From: Microbulbifer sp. GL-2
Lineage (GTDB): Bacteria > Pseudomonadota > Gammaproteobacteria > Pseudomonadales > Cellvibrionaceae
Direction: 5' to 3'
Assembly (NCBI RefSeq): GCF_007183175.1
Contig: NZ_AP019807.1
Span: 4,150,001-4,214,000 of the forward strand
DNA length: 64,000 nt
Every line of letters starts with the position of its first letter. Within the stretch, counting starts at the first letter, position 1. Under the pieces are notes generated by a model. The model was not told the DNA's origin. It was given only the letters and a program-made list of their open reading frames with translations, and searched no databases. The translations under genes and the position numbers were made by a program. Shown piece after piece: positions 53,787 through 63,899 of this stretch.

Positions 53787-56700
53787 TCATCGACCAACCG
53801 GAGGAAAAAAATTAGCTTTAGAAAGATATCTAAAATAAAGTTTCAACAAGGACTTTTCAGGCGAAATAAAACTAACGCCTTGCTCCCATAGCCAGTACCT
53901 CATCTTATTATTTTCAACAGGTTTTTTAATCCCTAAAATATCTTTGTTTATCGAATTTAAATAGAATGGTTTTAATGAATATAAAGCATTTTCCTCATCA
54001 GTTTCCTCAAGACATTTTATCCAATCGTTATAGTGCAAAAACTTAATTTCGTATCCTACTTTTCTCAATTGAGAGATATAGGTGACCCAGTCAATTGCAC
54101 AATCATTGAATAGGTTATAAACTTGACTTTTATTTTTCATAGTTAACATAAAGTTAACAATTACACGAGAGGCAACATCTACTGGAAGCATATCTACTAT
54201 TTTATCAAAATTGGGAGCAGTACCCATTTGTATACACCCCTTGGTGAACAGCTGGAAATGGTCTTTACTATAACTGCAAACGCCTGTTTTACTATGGCCT
54301 GTTACCCGCCCAAGTCTGTATATATAAACAGGATGACCAATGTCTCTAAGATCAGTGAGTATTTTCTCCGAAACCCATTTCGACCGATAATACCCCATTG
54401 AGGATGTCAATAGTTCTCCTTCAGGAAAATCTTCGGCCAATTCTCCCCTATTAGTATTTTTGGTTGCAGCACCAATTGTTGAGATATAATGCATAGGCTT
54501 TATACATTTTGTTCTAGCAATCTTAATAAGCTCAACAGTGCCTAGAACATTTACAGAACGTAGAGCATCATATGGAAGAACGTGATTTACATGAGCACCG
54601 CAGTGTAGAATTAAGTCTATTTTATCGCAAAGAAAATTGTATAAATTTTTATCTAAATCTAATAAGGGTTCTCTAAGATCGCCCCTCATAAAAATCACAC
54701 GTTTATCAATATCTCGATGAGACAATTGATATTTATTTAATGAACCATTTACTCTTTCTATCAACCCATATTCCGAATCAGATCTAATAACACAATATAT
54801 ATTAGCCTTAGTTGTATTTAGAAGCTCAATTAAGAGATGGGAACCAACAAATCCTGTAACCCCTGTTAATAATATATTATTAACATTTCGTGATTGGAAT
54901 TTTACATTTTCACTTGGAATCTTAAAGCTAGATAGCTTGTGATCATTGTTTATTTCCGGTAATTCAGTGTCGATATTACTATTTTCTTCGAGATCAAGTA
55001 AGTTGCCTAGCTGTCTAACAGTAGGGTTATTAAAAAAATCAAAATAAGATATATTCACCTCAAATTCTTTATTTATTTTCGCCAGAACACCTATGAGACT
55101 TATAGAATTTCCACCAAGTTTAAAAAAATTATCAAATATACCAACCTTATCTATCGTAAGATGTTCTTGCCAAATACCAGAAATTTTTCTCTCTACATCT
55201 GATACCGATGGCAATACAATCTCTTTTGTGAGATTGGAAGGATCTGGTAATGCGCCCCTATCGATCTTACCATTAGTTGTCATTGGGAAACGTTTCAATT
55301 TTAGATAAAAAGTAGGCAAAGCATAACTTGGAAGAACTCGAGAAATCAGGTTTATAATTTTTATTTTTGTTAACAATGAACTCTCATCCAAAATGTAGTA
55401 AGCAACGATGTGCTTTATGTTACCAATGCGCTTTATATCTAAATACACATGTTCTATTCCTTTTATAGCGAGCAATGCTCCCTCTACCTCGTTTAATTCA
55501 ACACGATACCCTCTTATTTTTACTTGGGAATCATCACGGCCAATATATTCTAAATTCCCATCAGCTAATTTTCTCACTAGATCCCCAGTCCTATATAAAA
55601 AGCCACACCTGCCTAGTTTATCATTATAATCAAAATTTGAATTATATAAGAAATGCCTACGTGTTAAGCTAGCATTATTCAAATAGCCGGAAGATACCCC
55701 TAAACCACCAATAAATAACTCTCCAATTATTCCATTGGGCACAGGTATTCCATTTTTATTTAAAATATATATTTTCTTCCCAGGTATTGGCTTACCTATT
55801 GGAACTGACTTACGTTTCACAGGCTTATCAATATAGTAAATGCAAGAAAAAACTGTACACTCGGTGGGACCATATCCATTTATTATGTGTTTTGGCTTAT
55901 ACTTAGATGCCAGCATAGAATTAATTAAATTAACATCAAGAGGCTCCCCCCCGACTAGTAAGAACTTAATATTTTTAAATATTGAAGGTTCAGATGTAAA
56001 TAATTCATTACACAGTGTCTTTGTCAACCATAAAATATTTATGCCATATTTTTCAAAGAAGTTATTTAATCCTTTCGGATTTGATATTAACTCTTTAAAC
56101 TGCTTTGGTATAATTAACTTTAGCCCTAAACTCAAGGGGAATAATATCTCAAAAATAGATGCGTCAAATGCAGGGGATGCAAAAAAAGTAAAGGTATCAT
56201 TTGACTCTAAATTTATAAATTTACTACAAATGAAGTCAAAAATATTCTTATATGAAAGCATAACACCTTTTGGGTTGCCGGTTGTTCCCGAGGTGAAAAT
56301 TATACATGCTATGTTATTTAGGTTTTTCTTTATTTTAATATTTTTTTTGCTTACATTTATATACTTCAATTCATCGAGTTTAACCACATCATAATCTACA
56401 TCATCTGAGAATTTGCCAGCATGACAGGTATGCGTTAATATAGTTCGACACATACTATTTTCTAAAATATTTATAGTGCGTTGTATTGGATCCTCGGTAC
56501 ACATCGGTAAATATGTACCACCTATCTTCATTACAGCCAATATACTAATTATGAAATCAGGACATCTTTCTAGATATATAGAAAATATTAATTTATTTCT
56601 ACTTGTATTATTTTCTAGCAATATTCTAGCAAGCTGGTTGGATAATTCATTAAGCTCTTTGTAAGTTAAGCGCAATCCATCAAAACAGATAGACACTCCT

Positions 56701-59700
56701 TCTGGATTATTCTTTACTTGACTTTCAAATAAGCCGATCACACTTCCTTCTTGGGAACTTATTGGTACTAGATGTTGTCTATTAGACGCTACCTCCCTAA
56801 AATTATACTTTTCGAAAATCATTTTTTGATTTAATTCTGATAAAGTAATATTCGGGTCTTGTAAACATGCATCAAGAATATTTATATAATTTGATATCAT
56901 GCCATAGATAGTAGATCTTTCAAATAAATCTGCATTATATTCCCAGGTCATCAAAAAATCACATTTCTCTAAGTTCTTTTTTTCTTGTCTTTGTACTTTT
57001 GGGATAAATATAATGTTGAGATCCATCTTAGCGCTTTTATTATGCTGGGGAGTTATCACGCCACTCAATTTTTCCCACTTTAAATCAGATAATGGGGCAT
57101 CATGAAATCCAAATAATACTTGGAAAAGGGGGTTTGTGGTCAATGAGAAATCTAAGCATACTTCTTTCGCTATTTCGAAAAATGGAATATGCTGCCATTT
57201 TTCGGCATCCCTCAGAGATTTAGCTGTTTTCGACAATAGTTCGTTGAACGTTTCATTATGTTTAACTGCTAAATTCAATGGGAAAGTATTTACAATCATC
57301 CCCATTAGGGGTTCTAAATCCTTTATTGACCGGTTTGCGTTAGAAGTACCGATCAGCATTTTATCCTGACGGCAATAAATACTCATCAAATATCCAAAAA
57401 CTGCAAGACAAATTGGATATAGTGTTTTCTCATGCTCATGGGCGAATCTTTCTAATTTGCTAAGCAATCTATTGGGTAGAGGAACATCTAATCTTTCTCC
57501 CTGATAGTTGTTTACAACGGGCCTAGGGAAGTCAGTTGGCAATCCTAATCGATGTGGTATACCTGAGCACTTCTTTTTAAATGCATTGATTCCTTTTTTT
57601 ATCTCTAAAGTAGGTAAAGACCTTCTTTGCCATAATACAAAGTCACTATATTGAATAGGTAACTTCTCAATTACTGGATTGATGCCTTTAGAAAACTGGC
57701 CGTATAATATATTTAGCTCATAAGAAAATACTGCAACGGACCAACCATCATGTAAAAAATGATGATCAGTTTGTAATAAAATATTTTCTTTATCGCTAAT
57801 TTTAAAAAGAGTCCATGTAATCAATGGCAGCTCTTCGAGATTAAAGTGGACTTTAACCCTTCTTTCTATTTCTTTCGAAATGGCATCTTTTACTTCATCT
57901 CTATCAATTTTTATTAAATTAATTATCTCTATTTCAGCTTCCCAAGGGGGATTCATTTTTTGTATTGGATATCCATTGTCTTTCTCATCAGCATGAAAAG
58001 TTGTCCTCCATATTTCATGCCTTTCTATCATAGAATCAAGGGAAGACTTCAAAGCGCCAATATCTAACTCTCCATAAAAGTGCACAGTAAATTGAGCGTT
58101 GTAAGCCAAACTTTGATGCGATGTTTGATGGATAAACCATAGTGGTAATTGCTGATAACTCAAAGGTACATTAGTTTTAGTATTGGATTTTTTTATCCTA
58201 TTGGGGCTGGCTGCATTACTACATGCTTTTTTATTAGATACACTTTCAATCCGTTTTAGAATGGAATTAAAAGAACACTTATCGAAAATAAATTTCACAT
58301 CATGAGAAATATTAAATTCTCTTTTTAAGGTATTTGAGAGCCTTATAAGTAATAAGGAATTGAAGCCTTGTGAAACTAAACTTTCAGACAGACTAGTTAT
58401 AGGTCTACCTATTAGTTCAGTCAATATTTGGAGAAGTTTTTCTGCATTAGTAGAGAGCGAAAGGTTTTTTTGAACTGATACTATTTTTGGTAATTTACCT
58501 CTATCAATCTTGCCATTTTGAGTTAGTGGGATTTCATCCATATAAATATATGTAGATGGTAACATATAATTAGGCAATTCAGCTGATAATTTTATTTCGA
58601 TATCTTCTTTTTTTATATGAGAATTTTCATTTAAAGTATAATATACAACTAAATTTCTACATTCATGATCACTCTCGGCTATGACTATAGCCTGCTCAAC
58701 GCCATTGATTCCCACTATTAAGCTTTCAATTTCTCTTAACTCAATTCTATAGCCTCTAATTTTAACTTGGTCGTCATTTCTACCTAAATATTTTAATTTC
58801 CCATCCGGAAGAAGCATCACCATATCACCAGTTCTATACAGCCTGCTACAACCATTTATTAAATTATCTTGATCAGGAAATATATTCTCTATAAATTTTT
58901 CTTTTGTTAATTTATCGTTATTTATATACCCTCTGGCTAGACCTAATCCACCTATAAGTAACTCTCCAACTTCTCCATAACTTACGTGCTTATTATTTTT
59001 ATCGACTATATATAATTTAATCCCAGAATATGGCTCACCTATTAAACCCTCTTCTGTAGTTTGTATTTTTTGACAAATTGTTACCCCTACAGTTGCCTCA
59101 GTAGGGCCATACTCATCGTGTATAATTTCTACAAATTTGGATATTTTTTCAACTTGATAGGTTGTTAGCTTCTCGCCTCCAATAAAGGCTTGCCTAATTT
59201 TATAACCATTAAAACTTGAATCAGGGATAAGAGAAAAATATGATGGAGTGGATTTTACAAAATCTATTTTATTATCAATGAGGTGCTTTACATACAAATC
59301 AGTATCTTCTAGAGAACCAGAATAAATACATATCTGCTTACCTAACATAAGAGCCACGATAGTTGTGGTCACGCTCAGATCGAAAGAAAGACTTGTGGAA
59401 TAGTCTATGCGTTTAACTTCACCTAAAAGTATACTGGAAACATTGATCATATAATTGACTACAGATCTCTGCTCTATCATGACACCTTTGGGGTGTCCGG
59501 TACTTCCTGAAGTATATATAATATATGCCAAATCATTGACATCACTAGAGTAGCTTAAATTTTTATTAGATTTATTGTTATACAAACTAGGATTTAAGGC
59601 AATAACTTTACTTTCGCTTATTGACGATAATTTTTTTGCTAGCTTATCTTCCGTTAAAATAAATTTTATATTAGCATCTGACAAAATATATCTAACTCTG

Positions 59701-60026
59701 TTTTCAGGGTATTCTGGATCAATCGGTGTATATGCAGCTCCAGCTTTGAGTACAGCAATAATACTAAGTATCATTTCAACACTTTTGCTCATGCATATTC
59801 CAACTATCAAATTTATAGTTGAACTTAACTCAAGAGTACTACATTCATCTCGAATAAATCTAGCTAGCTTATTTGCTGTTTCATTAATTTCACTATAAGT
59901 ATAATTTTTACCTTCAAAGGTAATAGCGATATCGTTTGGTTTCTCTTTAACTACGTTTTCAAAGATTTCAGAGATACAATTTTGATTATATTTTTCTTGT
60001 ATTTGTTTGATATTTTTGGACATCAT
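53787..60026 (-). CDS. Two-module NRPS, A-T-C-A-T-R, terminal thioester reductase
   Basis: A 2079-residue synthetase. Domains: A1 ~25-515 (TSGSTGHPKG); T1 with Ser557 in SQGFNSL; C ~620-1060 with HHFLHDG at 755-761; A2 ~1095-1600 (TSGTTGNPKG); T2 with Ser1641 in LGGNSISL; R ~1715-2079 with TGVTGFVG and the Tyr1879-x3-Lys1883 pair. Hand-read codes are DLTKFGEVGK for A1 (Asn reference DLTKLGEVGK) and DAFWLGGVFK for A2 (Val reference DAFWIGGTFK). The predicted product is an Asn-Val dipeptide released as an aldehyde. There is no epimerisation or methylation domain. The domain order equals AusA, whose aldehydes cyclise to pyrazinones. ATG 60026 has GGGA upstream. Confidence 0.93.
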   Translation of the reverse strand: MMSKNIKQIQEKYNQNCISEIFENVVKEKPNDIAITFEGKNYTYSEINETANKLARFIRDECSTLELSSTINLIVGICMSKSVEMILSIIAVLKAGAAYTPIDPEYPENRVRYILSDANIKFILTEDKLAKKLSSISESKVIALNPSLYNNKSNKNLSYSSDVNDLAYIIYTSGSTGHPKGVMIEQRSVVNYMINVSSILLGEVKRIDYSTSLSFDLSVTTTIVALMLGKQICIYSGSLEDTDLYVKHLIDNKIDFVKSTPSYFSLIPDSSFNGYKIRQAFIGGEKLTTYQVEKISKFVEIIHDEYGPTEATVGVTICQKIQTTEEGLIGEPYSGIKLYIVDKNNKHVSYGEVGELLIGGLGLARGYINNDKLTKEKFIENIFPDQDNLINGCSRLYRTGDMVMLLPDGKLKYLGRNDDQVKIRGYRIELREIESLIVGINGVEQAIVIAESDHECRNLVVYYTLNENSHIKKEDIEIKLSAELPNYMLPSTYIYMDEIPLTQNGKIDRGKLPKIVSVQKNLSLSTNAEKLLQILTELIGRPITSLSESLVSQGFNSLLLIRLSNTLKREFNISHDVKFIFDKCSFNSILKRIESVSNKKACSNAASPNRIKKSNTKTNVPLSYQQLPLWFIHQTSHQSLAYNAQFTVHFYGELDIGALKSSLDSMIERHEIWRTTFHADEKDNGYPIQKMNPPWEAEIEIINLIKIDRDEVKDAISKEIERRVKVHFNLEELPLITWTLFKISDKENILLQTDHHFLHDGWSVAVFSYELNILYGQFSKGINPVIEKLPIQYSDFVLWQRRSLPTLEIKKGINAFKKKCSGIPHRLGLPTDFPRPVVNNYQGERLDVPLPNRLLSKLERFAHEHEKTLYPICLAVFGYLMSIYCRQDKMLIGTSNANRSIKDLEPLMGMIVNTFPLNLAVKHNETFNELLSKTAKSLRDAEKWQHIPFFEIAKEVCLDFSLTTNPLFQVLFGFHDAPLSDLKWEKLSGVITPQHNKSAKMDLNIIFIPKVQRQEKKNLEKCDFLMTWEYNADLFERSTIYGMISNYINILDACLQDPNITLSELNQKMIFEKYNFREVASNRQHLVPISSQEGSVIGLFESQVKNNPEGVSICFDGLRLTYKELNELSNQLARILLENNTSRNKLIFSIYLERCPDFIISILAVMKIGGTYLPMCTEDPIQRTINILENSMCRTILTHTCHAGKFSDDVDYDVVKLDELKYINVSKKNIKIKKNLNNIACIIFTSGTTGNPKGVMLSYKNIFDFICSKFINLESNDTFTFFASPAFDASIFEILFPLSLGLKLIIPKQFKELISNPKGLNNFFEKYGINILWLTKTLCNELFTSEPSIFKNIKFLLVGGEPLDVNLINSMLASKYKPKHIINGYGPTECTVFSCIYYIDKPVKRKSVPIGKPIPGKKIYILNKNGIPVPNGIIGELFIGGLGVSSGYLNNASLTRRHFLYNSNFDYNDKLGRCGFLYRTGDLVRKLADGNLEYIGRDDSQVKIRGYRVELNEVEGALLAIKGIEHVYLDIKRIGNIKHIVAYYILDESSLLTKIKIINLISRVLPSYALPTFYLKLKRFPMTTNGKIDRGALPDPSNLTKEIVLPSVSDVERKISGIWQEHLTIDKVGIFDNFFKLGGNSISLIGVLAKINKEFEVNISYFDFFNNPTVRQLGNLLDLEENSNIDTELPEINNDHKLSSFKIPSENVKFQSRNVNNILLTGVTGFVGSHLLIELLNTTKANIYCVIRSDSEYGLIERVNGSLNKYQLSHRDIDKRVIFMRGDLREPLLDLDKNLYNFLCDKIDLILHCGAHVNHVLPYDALRSVNVLGTVELIKIARTKCIKPMHYISTIGAATKNTNRGELAEDFPEGELLTSSMGYYRSKWVSEKILTDLRDIGHPVYIYRLGRVTGHSKTGVCSYSKDHFQLFTKGCIQMGTAPNFDKIVDMLPVDVASRVIVNFMLTMKNKSQVYNLFNDCAIDWVTYISQLRKVGYEIKFLHYNDWIKCLEETDEENALYSLKPFYLNSINKDILGIKKPVENNKMRYWLWEQGVSFISPEKSLLKLYFRYLSKANFFPPVGR

Positions 60027-60114
60027 TATTTCCCAGCTAAGTAAATATTTAGAGGATATTTGCGTATTAGATATATAAAATTAATGGTATATTCAGACAT
60101 CTATGTTTTGGAAT

Positions 60115-60247
60115 GGCACCCTTAATTAGGCTTCGAAACTAATGGAATAGTTTCATTTCTCCATTTAAACAGGTTTGTATTTTCCAAAATATAAACCTCC
60201 GCTAGGATCATAGCTAAATCAAGATCCACGATGTGAATAAGGGTGCC
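60115..60247. repeat. Structured element with terminal inverted repeats (MITE-like)
   Basis: GGCACCCTTA at 60115 and its inverse at 60247 bound 133 bases. Inside lie two further hairpins, GAAACTA/TAGTTTC (60135-60154) and a 26-base palindrome GGTTTGTATTTT/AAAATATAAACC (60172-60197). It has no coding frame. It sits between the NRPS start and the decayed IS30 copy. It may be a miniature element or a long leader/regulatory structure of the NRPS; no target duplication was seen. Confidence 0.5.
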
Positions 60248-60263
60248 TTTATTTATTAAATAA

Positions 60264-61334
60264 CTTGATTTCGGATAATAAGTGCAATTAGTAAGGGAGG
60301 ACTCAGCTGGTAGAGTTGGCACCTATCCCAACCAAGAGAAAGGCACTGATGAGCTACAACCAACTGAGCGAGAACGAACGATACCAGATTTACAGCTTAA
60401 GAAACTCAGAAAGCAATAGCAAAATTGTTAGAGAGGCATCCCTCGACGATCATCCGAGAGCTGCGTCGTAATACAGGTTTACGAGGATATCGGTCAGCAC
60501 AAGCACATACGCTTGCGGAGCTAAGACGCCATCAAGCGTATAAGGCACAGAAAGTGACTGATAGCGTGTGGCAACAAATAGATATCCTAACTCGGAAAGA
60601 ATTAAGTCCTCAGCGGGCCGCAAGCTATTTAAGGAAGCATACGGGTGTATCGTTACATCATGAGACGATCTATCAAATTATTATTTAGATCAGACAAATG
60701 GTGGAGACTTATACAAGCATCTTAGGGTTGTACCTGAGCGCTATCGCAAGCGCTACGGGAATTATGATCGACGCGGAAAGATCAAAAACAGAGTGAGCAT
60801 AGATGATCGGCCAGCTGTTGTTGATCGGATGAATCGGATAGGTGACTGGGAAGGCGATACCGTTATAGGCAAGGGACGTGGCGGAGCTTTACTGACTATG
60901 CTTGAACGCAAGACGTTATTTACGGTTATTGTTGGATTGACAGGTAAACGATCAGACCTGTTGGCTGAAGCGGCGGTTAGTCATATGGTGAGATTCAAAG
61001 ATAAAATCAAAACAATTACCTTCGACAATGTTCTAGAATTCGCTGGTCATGAAACGATTGCGAAAGACTTAGGCGCTGCTATTTACTTTGCTCACCCATA
61101 CTCATCTTGGGAGTGGGGGATCAATGAAAATACTAACGGCCTCATTTGACAGTATTTCCCAAAGGGTACCGACTTTAATAAAGTAACAGACGAGCAGGTT
61201 CAATTTGTAATGGATCGCCTGAATAGCAGACCAAGAGCAAGTCGGGGTGCAAGGTCGCCGAATGAATTATTTATGGGGCAACAAGATGATCTCCTTGCAG
61301 CATAAAGGAATTGTAGTTATTACTTTAACCAAAA
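60264..61334 (+). mobile_element. IS30-family insertion sequence, decayed copy
   Basis: A second copy of the element at 18618-19700, same orientation and highly similar. The left end is CTTGATTTCGGATAATAAGTG, with changes in the first bases. The right end also diverges. It has inserted upstream of the NRPS gene, dividing it from the exporter and hydroxylase genes. The transposase is broken, so it can only move in trans. Confidence 0.85.
60339..61305 (+). pseudogene. IS30 transposase pseudogene
   Basis: Relative to the intact copy it has an 11-base deletion after codon ~18 (near 60403, frameshift in the helix-turn-helix), a one-base deletion near 60680, and a CGA-to-TGA stop at 61147-61149 just before the QYFPKG motif. 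Several substitutions change conserved residues (ERGINEN to EWGINEN). The mutations do not all lie in homopolymers, so this is real decay. Confidence 0.88.
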
Positions 61335-61395
61335 TAGATTTCTTTATAAGGAAGGTCTACATTACTTAGCTATACACAAAATTAATAACTTTTTA

Positions 61396-62787
61396 CTATT
61401 TCCAATTTTTTGTTATAGATCCTTCGCTAACATAAAAGATACAAATTATAAATCCAGCAAGCGCAAGATAAGCGTTTACGGTAAAAGCACGACTTATCCC
61501 CGTTAAAAAATCCGGTGCTAATGCGACAATTGTTGTACTCAGTCCTAAACCGAGTGATCCGCCCATAATGTCAAGCATATAAATAATACCACCAGCCAAG
61601 CTTGCTCTGGAAGAATCGACTACAGTAATAGCGAGTGTTGTAATCGTGGAGAAAAACATTCCTATACCAGCTCCAAGAAGAATCAACCCAGAAACCATCT
61701 GTAAATTGCTGCTATATTTATGAATATGAGCTAGTATAAACATCCCAATAAATACACATAGTGCACCAGCCGAAGCAAGTGATTTAGCACCTAATTTTTT
61801 ATAAAATTGTCCAGATACATATGATACGCAACCGAGTGCTAACATCATCGGTAATAGACTTAACCCAATAGAAATTACGGAATTACCGTTAGTAAAATTA
61901 AGATATTGTGGTACAAGTAGTAGTGCGGTAAGAAATACTACTGAAATTAATAGGGTTGAAATTCCAGCAAATAAAAATTTATAGTTACCAATCACATCGG
62001 ATGGAATTAGAGCGCTCTTCCCTTCTTTATATTCTACAATGCTAAAAATTCCAATGAATACAAAAAATGCACTAATTAAGATAACAATCAGTGGGCTTTT
62101 GAAACCCATATCAACCGAAAGATCTAAAGCAATGAGTATACATAAAAGTGAGATTGATAATGTAGCTACACCCATATAGTCTATTTTTTTATTGTCCACC
62201 TCAATATCAATTTTTGGAACTAGCTTATAAAATAGGAAAATTAATACCCCCGTAAACGGAATGTTTACAAAAAGAATCCAACGCCAACTCATTAAATCGG
62301 TTAAGACCCCACCAATGATTGGTCCTATTGCGTTGGATATACCGACTATTGCAACAATCATACCCCCAGCAAAACCTGACTGCTCACCGGGCATAAAGTC
62401 GTAAATCATTCCTAGTAGCGCTGGCCACATCAACGCGACACCGATCCCCATTAAGGAGCGAAATACAATTAACAGTCCTATATTATCGGAAATTCCTGCT
62501 AAAATTGAGAAAAAAATAAAAATGATAGCGCCCCAAATAAACATTTTGCGCCGCCCAAACATATCTGCCACACGCCCGCCGGTAATAATAAGTACACCCA
62601 GTACCAGGGTATAACCATTGATAATCCATTGTACGGTCGTAAGATTTACTTCAAACTCTCTTTGAATACTGGGTATAGCGACTGGCAAAGCAGTAAAATC
62701 ATACCCCAATAAAAAAACTGCTAAATATAAGACAACTAATTTGGATTCCTGTGAGCTAACACACAAAACTTTTCCTTTTAGTAGCAT
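61396..62787 (-). CDS. DHA2-type MFS exporter (14-helix, EmrB/QacA-like)
   Basis: A 463-residue inner-membrane transporter with about 14 hydrophobic segments. Motif A is GGRVADMFGRRKMFIWG, and the antiporter motif C is GISNAIGPIIGGVL. Family members export drugs and peptides by proton exchange. It is probably the exporter and self-protection gene of the NRPS cluster. The start is slightly uncertain: the best ribosome site (AGGAG) lies 13 bases before the ATG used, and better fits an out-of-frame ATG at 62797. It lies 83 bases downstream of the hydroxylase gene, same strand. Confidence 0.88.
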   Translation of the reverse strand: MLLKGKVLCVSSQESKLVVLYLAVFLLGYDFTALPVAIPSIQREFEVNLTTVQWIINGYTLVLGVLIITGGRVADMFGRRKMFIWGAIIFIFFSILAGISDNIGLLIVFRSLMGIGVALMWPALLGMIYDFMPGEQSGFAGGMIVAIVGISNAIGPIIGGVLTDLMSWRWILFVNIPFTGVLIFLFYKLVPKIDIEVDNKKIDYMGVATLSISLLCILIALDLSVDMGFKSPLIVILISAFFVFIGIFSIVEYKEGKSALIPSDVIGNYKFLFAGISTLLISVVFLTALLLVPQYLNFTNGNSVISIGLSLLPMMLALGCVSYVSGQFYKKLGAKSLASAGALCVFIGMFILAHIHKYSSNLQMVSGLILLGAGIGMFFSTITTLAITVVDSSRASLAGGIIYMLDIMGGSLGLGLSTTIVALAPDFLTGISRAFTVNAYLALAGFIICIFYVSEGSITKNWK

Positions 62788-62870
62788 TTTTATCCATATA
62801 CTCCTCTGATAGTTATACTAGATTAAAATTATTCTAATTGAATAGTTTACAAATCCACATGCCAATCAAA

Positions 62871-63899
62871 TTATAAAAGACGTGGGCTAGTCATAATTAC
62901 ATTGGAATTTTTTGCGCAGCCCATACCCACTACTACTTGACGTTCCCCGGTGTATGGCTCTCTTCCATGTGAAAAATGCATGTTGTCCAATAGGAGAATA
63001 TCATTCTCTTTCCACATAAATGATATTAAATTCTGTTTATATATCATTCTTATTTCATCTAAGTCATTAGAGTCAATAAAACTTCCATCTCCATAACATG
63101 CACTCCTAGGTAATTCGCTTTCTTTTTTAAGTAAAAGAAGTGTCTCACGAATTTCTTTCTCTAGATTGCTAATGTGAAATAAATGAGCCTGATTAAACCA
63201 TATTTTATCACCAGATACAGGATGTTCAGCTGATGCTTGATTCACTTGTTTAGTTTTTAAATGTTCATCTCCAATCCACTCAAAATCTATTTTATTATAT
63301 TTGCAGAATGCCTCTACTTCATTCTTTTTCTCTGTCTGAAATACATCTTTCCATGGCAAATCTATATCAGAATAGTTACGGATATACATCACGCCTTTTT
63401 CTTCAAACTTGCTCCTGATTCTATTTGGTATCTTACTATATACTTCACGACTATCGCATATTGGAGTTTCTCCACCGTTTTCAGCAGGCTTTATACACAT
63501 AAAGCCGATCCGCATTGGCCAACTGTTGAAGTATGAATTCTCATTATGTTGAGGGATCGTTTGATCTGAATAGTATTCGGTCGCAGTATATACTCTATTT
63601 TCCAATTCAGTACGAGGTGTAGATCGATATGTATAGTTGAGTAAATCATCATTAAATAAGATAGATAATACCTTTCCAAAATCTCTAACTCCAGAAAACG
63701 TAAGCCCTCTAATTAGGAGGGCTCCACTATCTCTAATTAGCCGATCTATATCCTCATGACATTCTCTTGCCCATTCAAAGATGTCTAACCCCTCAACTTC
63801 AACTTCAAGAAGCATTTTTTTTCCATTTAACTCCAGCAAATCTTTGTGTGATACATTTTTTAAAGTTTTCAAAACCTGAAGACTCCACTTTATTTGCAT
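62871..63899 (-). CDS. SyrP/AsnO-like Fe(II)/2-oxoglutarate amino acid hydroxylase
   Basis: A 342-residue TauD/clavaminate-synthase-like enzyme. The iron triad uses His118-x-Glu120 (IPQHNENSYF) and a distal His near 311 (FSHGREPYTGERQ), with the 2-oxoglutarate Arg in GERQ. The HxE form, rather than HxD, marks the branch of AsnO, VioC and SyrP, which beta-hydroxylate amino acids free or carrier-bound. The NRPS in the same island has an Asn-type A domain, so beta-hydroxylation of Asn is the natural prediction. It is AT-rich, upstream of and co-oriented with the exporter. Confidence 0.86.
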   Translation of the reverse strand: MQIKWSLQVLKTLKNVSHKDLLELNGKKMLLEVEVEGLDIFEWARECHEDIDRLIRDSGALLIRGLTFSGVRDFGKVLSILFNDDLLNYTYRSTPRTELENRVYTATEYYSDQTIPQHNENSYFNSWPMRIGFMCIKPAENGGETPICDSREVYSKIPNRIRSKFEEKGVMYIRNYSDIDLPWKDVFQTEKKNEVEAFCKYNKIDFEWIGDEHLKTKQVNQASAEHPVSGDKIWFNQAHLFHISNLEKEIRETLLLLKKESELPRSACYGDGSFIDSNDLDEIRMIYKQNLISFMWKENDILLLDNMHFSHGREPYTGERQVVVGMGCAKNSNVIMTSPRLL

